The notes below the pieces were generated by a model. It ran no database searches and was not told where the DNA came from. It was given only the letters and a program-made list of their open reading frames with translations. A program made the position numbers and the translations under genes. DNA of 7,378 bases from Candidatus Marinamargulisbacteria bacterium (lineage in GTDB: Bacteria; Margulisbacteria; Marinamargulisbacteria; UBA817): NCBI GenBank assembly GCA_023262965.1, contig JALQXX010000048.1, positions 1 through 7,378 on the forward strand. Direction: 5' to 3'. Shown piece by piece: positions 1-6,872 of the stretch; within the stretch, counting starts at the first letter, position 1; each line of letters begins with the position of its first letter.

Positions 1-33
1 CAGTACCACCAGGTACGGACTCGCAGCTAAAAT
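1..33. repeat. 33-bp direct repeat, copy 1 (cut by window start)
   Basis: These 33 bases recur without mismatch at 117-149, so the period is 116 bp. They contain the small hairpin GTACC-ACCA-GGTAC. In copy 2 the repeat is the central hairpin and right inner part of a larger palindrome (80-169). Copy 1 is probably the right half of another element whose left half lies outside the window. After base 33 the two copies diverge at once: copy 1 runs into an A-tract/G-rich stretch, copy 2 into the outer palindrome arm. The identity is seen directly; the relation to a repeat family is inference. Confidence 0.85.
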
Positions 34-34
34 T

Positions 35-83
35 GTGTAAAAAAGGTGGTAAAAAAAATTGTGAAGAATAGGCGGTAAAAAAA
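35..83. repeat. G-rich/TAAAAAA units next to the palindrome
   Basis: Three short units follow one another: GTGTAAAAAAGG (35-46), GGTGGTAAAAAAAA (45-58) and GGCGGTAAAAAAA (71-83). Each is a G-rich or GT-rich head followed by T and a run of six to eight A. Similar units reappear between the NTPase and LRR genes near 5696-5727. No gene is convincing here. The units could be degenerate repeats, a protein-binding array, or simply A-tract DNA. Confidence 0.5.
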
Positions 84-169
84 TAGGTCGTTCCGGGTGA
101 TTTCTAGCGGAGAGGACAGTACCACCAGGTACGGACTCGCAGCTAAAATCGCCTGGAACGGCCTATTTT
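80..169. repeat. Approximately 90-bp imperfect palindromic element abutting tRNA-Pro
   Basis: The outer arms are 24 bp each (80-103 and 146-169) and match as an inverted repeat with three differences. Read as plus-strand RNA all three become G-U wobble pairs, so the stem is fully paired; read as minus-strand RNA they are A-C mismatches. The interior can extend the stem (TAGC 105-108 with GCTA 142-145, GAG 110-112 with CTC 136-138) and ends in a 5-bp hairpin, GTACC 119-123 with GGTAC 128-132, loop ACCA. The right edge coincides with the last base of the tRNA CCA. In the minus direction the stem is followed by a T run (complement of the A run at 77-83), so it could also end tRNA transcription. 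It resembles a dispersed palindromic element of REP, MITE or Rickettsia-type palindrome kind; the family is unknown to me. Confidence 0.75.
117..149. repeat. 33-bp direct repeat, copy 2
   Basis: This is the exact second copy of bases 1-33. It lies inside the loop and right inner arm of the palindromic element at 80-169. Confidence 0.9.
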
Positions 170-246
170 GGTCGGGGTAGCAAGATTCGAACTTGCGGCC
201 CCCTGTTCCCAAAACAGGTGCGCTAACCGGACTGCGCTACACCCCG
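169..246 (-). tRNA. tRNA-Pro (anticodon UGG), CCA encoded
   Basis: The complement folds into a full cloverleaf. The acceptor stem is CGGGGTG with TACCCCG, the D arm is GCGC/GCGC around AGTCCGGTTA, and the anticodon stem CCTGT/ACAGG holds the loop TTTGGGA with anticodon TGG. The variable loop is GGGCC and the T arm GCAAG/CTTGC carries TTCGAAT. The discriminator is A and the CCA end is encoded at 169-171. The 5' C opposite the last acceptor base is typical of bacterial tRNA-Pro. With wobble, UGG can read CCN codons; CCC is frequent in the genes of this window. It has its own promoter just upstream, and a palindromic element begins at its 3' end. Confidence 0.97.
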
Positions 247-254
247 ACTCAATC

Positions 255-283
255 ATTATACGAGCTGAAAGCAATCTAATCAA
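255..283 (-). promoter_or_regulatory. Sigma70-type promoter of tRNA-Pro
   Basis: On the minus strand there is TTGATT (278-283), a spacer of exactly 17 bp, and a perfect TATAAT (255-260). Predicted initiation about 7 bases further falls near 248, only one or two bases before the mature tRNA 5' end at 246, so the 5' leader would be very short. Confidence 0.85.
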
Positions 284-371
284 CCGCGATTATTTAGTTG
301 GTCAAAATGGTCAAAAAAATCTCTTGCGAAAAGGACGGCGCACCAATAAAAGTGCCTTTTAAAAAAACAAA

Positions 372-395
372 TTATTTAATTTTAAAATTAAATAA
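372..395. terminator. Perfect 24-bp AT-only palindrome downstream of pdxJ, possible terminator
   Basis: Twelve bases on each side of the centre between 383 and 384 pair without mismatch, and all pairs are A-T. On the minus strand it sits 28 bases after the pdxJ stop and is followed after a few bases by a T run (complement of 361-367), as expected for an intrinsic terminator. The stem is weak because it has no G-C pair, and a DNA-binding site is an alternative. The rest of 284-423 is AT-rich and holds no gene I can support. Confidence 0.45.
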
Positions 396-423
396 AAAAA
401 GTGAATGATCGCCACAAATTCGA

Positions 424-1185
424 TTAAGAAATCCGGCCAAATGGCTCAAGTACCTTGCAATAGGCCTGAACGGCATTGTGGAATCCCCATTCAAGGGCAT
501 CCGTCACCAATGCCTGGCCAATCGACACTTCATCCAAATAGGGCATTGCGGCAAATGCGGCTAAATTGCGGATATTAAGATCGTGCCCCGCATTGACACG
601 CATGCCCCAATCATGGGCCTGGCGGCCAATATCCCAATAGTTTGCCAATATATCGGCATAATTGCCTTCAAAAAAAGCCCGCGCATACGATTCTGTATAC
701 AATTCAATACAGGTTGCCCCACATGCGCGAGCCCCCTCGAGCGATGCGTGATTGGGATCAATAAACACACTGCAACGAATCCCCGCATCGTGAATATGGC
801 GGATAATGGGCCGTAACGCATCGCCATCACGAATAAAATCCCAGCCGTGGTCGGATGTTTTTTGGTGACGTGTGTCGGGTACCAATGTGCACTGATCCGG
901 CTTTACGCTATCAATCAATGTCATAAACCCCGGAAACAATCCGTTGGCTTCTTCAAAGGGATTGCCTTCTATATTGAACTCGTAAGGCGTTTCCTTGAGC
1001 CAGTGGCCCAATTGAATAACATCGTCGGGCACAATGTGACGCATATCCGGACGGGGATGCACCGTTATGCCACTAGCTCCGGCGGCAATGGCTTTTTTGG
1101 CAAATTCAATCACGCTCGGATGATTCCCCCCCCGTGCATTACGCAATAAGGCAATCTTATTAACGTTAACGCTTAATTTGACCAT
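424..1185 (-). CDS. pdxJ: Pyridoxine 5'-phosphate synthase
   Basis: PdxJ condenses 1-deoxy-D-xylulose 5-phosphate with 3-amino-2-oxopropyl phosphate to give pyridoxine 5'-phosphate, the last ring-forming step of the DXP-dependent vitamin B6 route, in the cytoplasm. The 253-residue product is slightly longer than the usual 240 or so. Family motifs in order are SVNVNKIALLRNARGG (5-20), the active-site loop HPRPDMRHI (43-51), NIEGNP (71-76, with the conserved Glu73), TLVPD (100-104), IELYTESYA (160-168), the phosphate-binding stretch NAGHDLN (198-204) and EVSIGQALVTDAL (219-231). No catalytic residue appears lost. The ATG at 1185 places the conserved N-terminus correctly; only a weak GAG-type Shine-Dalgarno precedes it. 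It starts 17 bp after the ilvC stop, so cotranslation or cotranscription with ilvC is likely. A run of eight G lies in codons 18-20 (1126-1133). Confidence 0.95.
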   Translation of the reverse strand: MVKLSVNVNKIALLRNARGGNHPSVIEFAKKAIAAGASGITVHPRPDMRHIVPDDVIQLGHWLKETPYEFNIEGNPFEEANGLFPGFMTLIDSVKPDQCTLVPDTRHQKTSDHGWDFIRDGDALRPIIRHIHDAGIRCSVFIDPNHASLEGARACGATCIELYTESYARAFFEGNYADILANYWDIGRQAHDWGMRVNAGHDLNIRNLAAFAAMPYLDEVSIGQALVTDALEWGFHNAVQAYCKVLEPFGRIS

Positions 1186-1202
1186 AGTCTCATCACAAAA
1201 AA

Positions 1203-2266
<1,064 letters not shown>

Positions 2267-2299
2267 ATGATTTGGAATATTGACTATGTATTTACACGA

Positions 2300-3238
2300 T
2301 TAATGAATAATGCGTAGTTTTTTGGAATGAATATGTGCCGTTGCGGGTGTATGGCCAATGACTTCAGCATCACAGTGAATCGTGTGGGACGGCCCTGATT
2401 TGAATTCAATTTCTTTGCATAAAAAACTTTTGAAACCGATCATTTTTTGAGGCTGGCCACAGACAAGGTGTTTGGCATTTTTTAAAATCGACATAATGCG
2501 GATGTCATTAAATACACAGGCATTTAGGTAGCCATCGGAGGGGGATGCGTTTGGGGACAGTGCGAATCGGCCACCGTATAAATGAGTATTACTAATAATA
2601 AATAACGCACATTTGTGTACCGTGCTACGGCCATCAACGCAATAAGAGATGGGGTGAAATGGATACGAAAAATAATGCCGTAATGCGGTTATAAGGTAAC
2701 TAAAACCGCCGAAATACGACTTTAATGATGATGAATGTCGCGTAATAATATACGCGTCAAACCCAATGCCCGCCATGCAAACAAAATACCGATTATGAAT
2801 ACTGCCGACATCAATATGAGTGGTTTTTCCAGCAATAATTCGGTCAACGGCATCGTTGATGGTATTCGGCAAATGGAATGCAGAGCAATAGACATTGGCG
2901 GTTCCAAATGGAATAACGCCTAACGGGACATCCGTATCGATGATACCATTGATCACTTCATTAATGGTGCCATCGCCCCCCATGGCAATGACGGCGGCGT
3001 ATCGACCGGATTCAGCGGCTAATTGCGCGTAACGCGTGGCATCACCCGATTGGGTTGTGTAATGAATATCAATCGTGGCACCATGGTAACGCAATCGATC
3101 AATAACGGCCGAAACGGCGGTGGATGCCGTTTGATAATAATGCCGTGGCTGACGGCGTAACCAGCGATTTGCCCAGTTTCGCCATGGTGATGAGCGCCCC
3201 GCTGCTGGATTAACAATTAAGCAAAATGACATTGCCAT
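2300..3238 (-). CDS. Diacylglycerol/lipid kinase family protein (YegS/DagK type)
   Basis: The family phosphorylates membrane lipids such as diacylglycerol, or sphingosine-like lipids, with ATP. The 312-residue length matches a complete soluble YegS/DgkB-type kinase that associates with the membrane. Visible are the N-terminal strand FCLIVNPAAGR (5-15), which is the nucleotide-binding start of the domain, the hallmark GGDGT (87-91) followed by INEVING, the LGVIPFGTANVY segment (106-117), where FGTAN replaces the common GTgND form, DVG (143-145), AGIGFDA (156-162), and near the C-terminus YGGRFALSPNASPSDG with the substrate-site region. The substrate cannot be told from sequence. ATG at 3238 is used here; the third codon is also ATG, and neither has a clear Shine-Dalgarno. 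The upstream NTPase gene ends 56 bp before it, so cotranscription is possible, while ilvC downstream has its own promoter. Confidence 0.85.
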   Translation of the reverse strand: MAMSFCLIVNPAAGRSSPWRNWANRWLRRQPRHYYQTASTAVSAVIDRLRYHGATIDIHYTTQSGDATRYAQLAAESGRYAAVIAMGGDGTINEVINGIIDTDVPLGVIPFGTANVYCSAFHLPNTINDAVDRIIAGKTTHIDVGSIHNRYFVCMAGIGFDAYIITRHSSSLKSYFGGFSYLITALRHYFSYPFHPISYCVDGRSTVHKCALFIISNTHLYGGRFALSPNASPSDGYLNACVFNDIRIMSILKNAKHLVCGQPQKMIGFKSFLCKEIEFKSGPSHTIHCDAEVIGHTPATAHIHSKKLRIIH

Positions 3239-3294
3239 AATTTAGAAAAAAACAGCTGTCTGGCTCATGGGTTACCCGATTGGTTCGATATAAG
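3239..3294. other. 56-bp gap between NTPase and lipid kinase genes
   Basis: On the minus strand this gap contains a short palindrome, ACAGCTGT, that leads into a T run ending about ten bases before the kinase ATG. The stem is too short for a confident terminator, and no promoter stands out. It may allow partial readthrough from the NTPase gene into the kinase gene. Confidence 0.3.
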
Positions 3295-5640
3295 CTAATA
3301 ACTACTATCCGTAGATTGCGAATTATCACGGAGTTTATTTAAGGCATCATGTAAAACCCTTAAATGGGGCTGAGAAAAAATATTCTCATCAAACAAACGG
3401 GTCACAATCGCAGGTGTGTATTCGGTGATATTTTCCAATTCATCCAATACTTTAAGCTGTTGACGGCATAGTACATAATGCGTTTCATTGTAAAAATATT
3501 TTAATAATTCTGATTTAAAGTCAGAGTTACTATCCAAATTTTCTAACAATGTATCGGCATTGTCCAAGCGGCTGATGGCCTGTACAATGTGAAAATTAAT
3601 CATGGCAACAATTGTGTCGTGTTTGCCTTCTGGGAAATCGCGATAGTATTCGGATTCAACGGTATACGGCTTAGCGTTACTGGTAGCAACGGATACGATG
3701 TCATGATTATGGGGATGATCTAAATAAAAGTAAGGGTAAACAGGAACTGTTTTAAGAAAAATGGTTCGCATGAGTAAATGCTGACAAATTGAATCCATGA
3801 GATCCAGATCTTCTACACGAATAACCCCTTCCCCATCGGACTGAAATAGCAGCCGGTCATGATTAGCGAATCGTGATTGAAAGGGGCCCGTTGATGACTG
3901 CGCCACCATAGTCAGGGCGTCCAATCCTTTGGTGCTGGCAATAAAACGGGTTTGATTGGGGGCATCCAGTTTGGTTTGGGTTGGAAAGTTTTTTTGTTGG
4001 TAATAGATGAGGGCATTGTTCGCCGATTTGACACTTAGCCCCAAAAAGACCAGGATAACGCTAAACAGTGATTGCACGTAGGGATCGTTATCCGTGGCAT
4101 TTTTCGTGTGATAATCAATGGATTTAACCAATATAATGACGGTCATCATTGTGTACAACGCATCTGCTAAAGCGGCCACTCTTGAAAAAGCTGCCGAATT
4201 AAACAGGTTATAGGAATACGGGGTGTTGGAACCAATACGCATTTTTCCGGCATGTGTGCTCAAAACCAAGGGCGGGAGCGCGGCATTGGAATCGTGTGTA
4301 GTTGGTGTAATGGCACGTTTGATGGCGTTAGCACAATCGGTTTTTCCCAATCCATACGATCCACGCAATTCTAACCAAGGGGTCTCATTGAGTAATTTTT
4401 GCGCTTTTTCCAAATACGATTCATACCCAATTAAGCTGAAAAAAGGGTTGTCTTGGGGGGGGTAGGGCGTATCGCAAATAACCTGGGCCATTTTTTGAAA
4501 TGAATCGGCCTGGTCCGATAGGGATTTTTGAAATTCGTCTCGTTGGTTCGCATTCTTTTCTACGGCATTTTTGAGTTGTTCGGACCATTTATTGGGCCGT
4601 GGGGTGGTTATGGAATCTGGAATAGAGGTGGCTTCATATGTGGTGAAGACATGGAATCGGGCATCTTTTGTAAAATCGGGCAATTCATCGGATGTGGAGG
4701 TATCCAAAACAATAAAAAAGCCCTGAAATGGCTGCCCTTTTGGAAAGGAGTCGGATGGGGTGAATTCCTTTGCGGTGACGCCATTTCGTATTTCGGTTAA
4801 AATGGCTTTGGTCATATCGGATGATTGATTGGTATCGGTTCGCACAAACGTACCTACCCCAAATTGTTTTAGCATCGGAAAAAGACCCGGGGAATTATCG
4901 GTTGTATTGCCAAATAGATCATCAGCATGGCGGGCTAAATTGAAATCGGACAAGGCGCCGGATGATGTTGGTAGTACAATGGCCGACTTCCAGTTGTGCA
5001 AGGCTAATAACCGAACAACCAGAACCCCACTTTGAATGACCGATATAAAAAAAAGCAGAAACTGGGAGAAAGCGGATTGAAATTGAATGTTGGGGGGTGA
5101 TTCTTCATACAGCGGGCCCAATTCATCAATGGTATGATTTAAGAAACGGTCCCCATCAAAACGAAGGCCGCAACCCGATAGAACCAAATAAATAATAGGT
5201 ATCCCGATGTTAAATAGTCCGTCAAATAGGTTGTAACAGGCTCCGATGAGGGCTTCTTTGTTTTGAGACATGGGGCGAAGCTCTTTGGTGCCTACCCCAA
5301 AAATATTTAAATCACGGGAGTAACCCACCTGCATGCGGCTGCGCAATTCCGTGTCAATGGTATTTAGTGCAGATAGCAATTGATACGCCTGCTCTTTGGA
5401 TAAGGATTGGAACCATAGCGATTTTATAGAACTGGTTTTTAGATTGGGCTGAGGGTTGGTGTCGTACGCAATTTGACGACTGTAGCATTTCGTGAGATTA
5501 TTGATTAAGCGTTCTTTTTGATCGCTTGTGAGCCATTCAACGGATTCAATCGCATTTTGGACACTGGGTCGAATAGTGTCGCTAGTACTTGAAACTAGAT
5601 CAGAATAAGCGTTGGCAATTATTTTATAGTTACATGACAT
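3295..5640 (-). CDS. Predicted membrane-associated P-loop NTPase, family not recognised
   Basis: I do not recognise this 781-residue protein. A Walker A motif, GSYGLGKT (427-434), is clear. About 70 residues later VIILVKSID (501-509) sits where an AAA-type Walker B would be, but KS replaces the usual DE. RFIASTKGLDAL (565-576) resembles an AAA sensor-1 strand, and SRF (589-591) an arginine-finger box. These alignments are inference. Hydrophobic segments occur near 131-158, 188-212, 490-505 and 521-541; the first two look like true membrane helices, while the last two may be helices or buried strands of the ATPase core. Before the P-loop, FFIVLD (308-313) and FHVFTTYE (329-336) look like core strands of a possible second, degenerate NTPase domain without a P-loop. 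A charged, probably coiled segment spans about 350-388. ATG 5640 is the first ATG; a TTG 39 bases upstream is in frame but less likely. No Shine-Dalgarno is visible. A C8 run falls in codons 393-396. It is divergent from the LRR gene. Confidence 0.75.
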   Translation of the reverse strand: MSCNYKIIANAYSDLVSSTSDTIRPSVQNAIESVEWLTSDQKERLINNLTKCYSRQIAYDTNPQPNLKTSSIKSLWFQSLSKEQAYQLLSALNTIDTELRSRMQVGYSRDLNIFGVGTKELRPMSQNKEALIGACYNLFDGLFNIGIPIIYLVLSGCGLRFDGDRFLNHTIDELGPLYEESPPNIQFQSAFSQFLLFFISVIQSGVLVVRLLALHNWKSAIVLPTSSGALSDFNLARHADDLFGNTTDNSPGLFPMLKQFGVGTFVRTDTNQSSDMTKAILTEIRNGVTAKEFTPSDSFPKGQPFQGFFIVLDTSTSDELPDFTKDARFHVFTTYEATSIPDSITTPRPNKWSEQLKNAVEKNANQRDEFQKSLSDQADSFQKMAQVICDTPYPPQDNPFFSLIGYESYLEKAQKLLNETPWLELRGSYGLGKTDCANAIKRAITPTTHDSNAALPPLVLSTHAGKMRIGSNTPYSYNLFNSAAFSRVAALADALYTMMTVIILVKSIDYHTKNATDNDPYVQSLFSVILVFLGLSVKSANNALIYYQQKNFPTQTKLDAPNQTRFIASTKGLDALTMVAQSSTGPFQSRFANHDRLLFQSDGEGVIRVEDLDLMDSICQHLLMRTIFLKTVPVYPYFYLDHPHNHDIVSVATSNAKPYTVESEYYRDFPEGKHDTIVAMINFHIVQAISRLDNADTLLENLDSNSDFKSELLKYFYNETHYVLCRQQLKVLDELENITEYTPAIVTRLFDENIFSQPHLRVLHDALNKLRDNSQSTDSSY

Positions 5641-5787
5641 AATATATATGGTATCACAAAATATGAAAATCCCAAACAAAACGCTATTTTTTTAAGGGGT
5701 AAAAAAAGGGGGTGTAAAAAAGTGGGGACTTTTGTAGACTGATAGTATAATGCCTACTTTTTATAAAATGAATGATGGTCACTCACT
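5641..5787. promoter_or_regulatory. Divergent intergenic region between NTPase and LRR genes
   Basis: A perfect TATAAT for the LRR gene lies at 5746-5751 on the plus strand; the matching -35 is poor. It would give a leader of about 30 bases with no Shine-Dalgarno. On the opposite strand TATACT (complement of 5744-5749) overlaps it and could serve the NTPase gene with a roughly 100-base leader. Between the -10 pair and the NTPase start, 5696-5727 carries alternating G and A tracts (GGGGTAAAAAAAG, GGGGTGTAAAAAAG, TGGGG) similar to the units at 35-83. The region looks like a shared control region; the regulator is unknown. Confidence 0.55.
5696..5727. repeat. Alternating G-tract/A-tract repeat
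   Basis: Two head-to-tail units of a G run, a T or TGT, and six or seven A are followed by a third G run. The sequence GTGTAAAAAAG (5712-5722) is identical to bases 35-45 next to the palindromic element. Phased G- and A-tracts bend DNA and may bind a nucleoid protein; function is not shown. Confidence 0.5.
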
Positions 5788-6510
5788 ATGGAAGCCCCCA
5801 ATCGCATAACGTTTCAATCCCATAGTCAATCGTATGGGGGGAAGGGGCCACATAGGGACACGTCATTTTATGACTGCATGGTGGCCGCAAAAGGGGTGTG
5901 GATGGATGACCGGACAGATCCGCCAGAGTCCCCACGGCAACACGTCGTATGGATTGATGTGATGCCTCAAACAGGGACTGCGGCTACGGCGGCGCATATT
6001 GCCAATGCGGGGCCATCGGTGGTCAAGTGCCAGTTTATAACCCAACCCACGCCGGAAATAGATGCGATTATGACCTCGGTTCGGGATAATCCCAAGGTGA
6101 AGCATATGATTATTCGCTATTCCACAATCCAGGATCATTATGCTCAGGTGGTGAACACCGTTTTAAAAAACAATGATGGGATTGCCTGGTTGGTGTTGGA
6201 TCATAATCGCATTGATGATACAACCGTTCGGCGTATTTTTAAGGATTTACCCCCCAATCGTGGTATTGAGCACGTTGTATTGTCGCATAATCGCATTACA
6301 GATAAGGGAATCCCCGCGTTGACACAGGCTTTCGGCCAAATGCCCCGCATAAAAACAGTATGGCTGGATCATAATGATGTATCGGATGGGGGAGCCGGTA
6401 AATTGGTTGCTGCGTTTAATGAAACCAGTCCGTTGCAGACATTGGATTTAAGACGAAACCGCCTAACAAAGGCGGTTTCGGGGTCGTTTATTCGACGTTG
6501 CTACTGTTAA
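5788..6510 (+). CDS. Leucine-rich-repeat protein, ribonuclease-inhibitor-like
   Basis: This 240-residue protein has a non-repeat N-terminal part of about 75-100 residues, then LRR units of exactly 28 residues starting at about 104, 132, 160, 188 and 216. The clearest carry LDHNRIDD, LSHNRITD, LDHNDVSD and LRRNRL. The pattern LxLxxNxIxDxG with a helical second half is that of RNI-like LRRs, which form curved solenoids that bind proteins. A more degenerate unit may begin near 78. The fifth listed unit breaks off after about 15 residues and the tail SGSFIRRCYC is not LRR-like, so the C-terminus may be truncated. No signal peptide or membrane segment is seen; the product is probably cytoplasmic or secreted by a specialised system. 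It is divergent from the membrane NTPase and overlaps the ferredoxin stop. It could be a host-directed effector or the sensor partner of the NTPase; neither is shown. Confidence 0.8.
   Translation: MEAPNRITFQSHSQSYGGKGPHRDTSFYDCMVAAKGVWMDDRTDPPESPRQHVVWIDVMPQTGTAATAAHIANAGPSVVKCQFITQPTPEIDAIMTSVRDNPKVKHMIIRYSTIQDHYAQVVNTVLKNNDGIAWLVLDHNRIDDTTVRRIFKDLPPNRGIEHVVLSHNRITDKGIPALTQAFGQMPRIKTVWLDHNDVSDGGAGKLVAAFNETSPLQTLDLRRNRLTKAVSGSFIRRCYC
6454..6480. terminator. 10-bp GC-containing hairpin inside the LRR 3' end, probable ferredoxin terminator
   Basis: CGAAACCGCC (6454-6463) and GGCGGTTTCG (6471-6480) pair perfectly around the 7-base loop TAACAAA. On the minus strand it lies 26 bases after the ferredoxin stop and is followed by TCTTAAA, a poor T tract. 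It sits within the LRR coding sequence (about codons 223-231). Placement after the ferredoxin gene suggests a terminator for that gene; on the plus strand no T run follows. Confidence 0.5.
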
Positions 6511-6761
6511 TATTCGACGACAACCGTGCCGCCGGTTAATTGGCATTGGCAGCCCAAACGCTTGTTGCCTTCCATACCCAGGTCTTCTTCTTCCTCGGTG
6601 AGTTCATTTAGGTTTTCCATGCCCTCCATGACCTCAATTTCACAGGTCCCGCATACGCCATTACTGCAACCGATGGGTACGCCGGCCTCTTCAATAACAT
6701 CAACAATACGCACGTTTTCTTCAACCTCAAGTTCATTACCATTTAAAATTAATTTTGCCAT
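6507..6761 (-). CDS. Small [2Fe-2S] ferredoxin
   Basis: This 84-residue, acidic, cytoplasmic electron carrier has the plant-type cluster spacing: Cys32-x4-Cys37-x2-Cys40 in PIGCSNGVCGTC, and a fourth ligand at Cys71 or Cys73 in RLGCQCQ. The beta-grasp start MAKLILNGNELEVEENVRI and the acidic helix TEEEEDLG (55-62) fit the family. No reductase or oxygenase is fused or adjacent, so its partner is unknown. The reading frame is open 102 bases further upstream, but the ATG at 6761 is chosen because AAGGAG lies ten bases before it (6772-6777), the promoter sits just upstream, and the domain starts there. Its TAA stop overlaps the LRR TAA in the shared TTAA. Confidence 0.93.
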   Translation of the reverse strand: MAKLILNGNELEVEENVRIVDVIEEAGVPIGCSNGVCGTCEIEVMEGMENLNELTEEEEDLGMEGNKRLGCQCQLTGGTVVVEY

Positions 6762-6771
6762 TTTATGTACA

Positions 6772-6777
6772 CTCCTT
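6772..6777 (-). promoter_or_regulatory. Ribosome-binding site deciding the ferredoxin start
   Basis: AAGGAG on the minus strand, ten bases before the ATG at 6761, is the strongest Shine-Dalgarno in the window and excludes the upstream in-frame start at 6863. Confidence 0.85.
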
Positions 6778-6800
6778 TTCAATACATGTTGCCGAAATCC

Positions 6801-6829
6801 ACTATACCGGTATTGAGAATGAAATTCAA
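6801..6829 (-). promoter_or_regulatory. Sigma70-type promoter of the ferredoxin gene, with a palindrome over the -10
   Basis: TTGAAT (6824-6829), 17 bp and TATAGT (6801-6806) form a good promoter on the minus strand, giving a leader of about 33 bases. The perfect 10-bp palindrome ATACCGGTAT (6804-6813) overlaps the -10 element and could be an operator, though one this short may be chance. Confidence 0.7.
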
Positions 6830-6837
6830 TAACCGTG

Positions 6838-6866
6838 TTCAAACAATAGTCGTCGTATGCCATACT
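6838..6866 (+). promoter_or_regulatory. Possible promoter of the MATE transporter gene
   Basis: TTCAAA (6838-6843), 17 bp and CATACT (6861-6866) make a weak match to sigma70. Initiation would fall at or next to the ATG at 6873, implying a leaderless or nearly leaderless mRNA, which fits the lack of a Shine-Dalgarno. Confidence 0.3.
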
Positions 6867-6872
6867 AATCGT

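Noticed and set aside
1-149. CRISPR array
   Set aside because: There are only two repeat copies, the interval is 83 bp and itself partly palindromic, and no cas gene is present.
27-212. Minus-strand 61-codon frame over the palindromic repeat
   Set aside because: It spans tRNA, palindrome and A-tracts and ends in low-complexity Phe/Thr; it is a repeat shadow and has no ribosome-binding site.
168-362. Plus-strand reading frame beginning over the tRNA
   Set aside because: Its start is the familiar false translation of the antisense strand of a tRNA gene; the rest is intergenic AT-rich DNA.
561-1149. Open frames inside pdxJ on both strands
   Set aside because: They overlap a well-supported pdxJ in other frames and show no family features.
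2280-2311. Plus-strand TTGACT followed by an AT-rich -10-like stretch
   Set aside because: No plus-strand gene follows; it faces the 3' end of the lipid kinase gene.
5641-5679. TTG-started 13-residue extension of the NTPase
   Set aside because: The codon is TTG without a Shine-Dalgarno; the first ATG at 5640 is simpler, though not proven.
6762-6863. 34-residue N-terminal extension of the ferredoxin
   Set aside because: The extension covers the promoter, and the strong AAGGAG supports the ATG at 6761.
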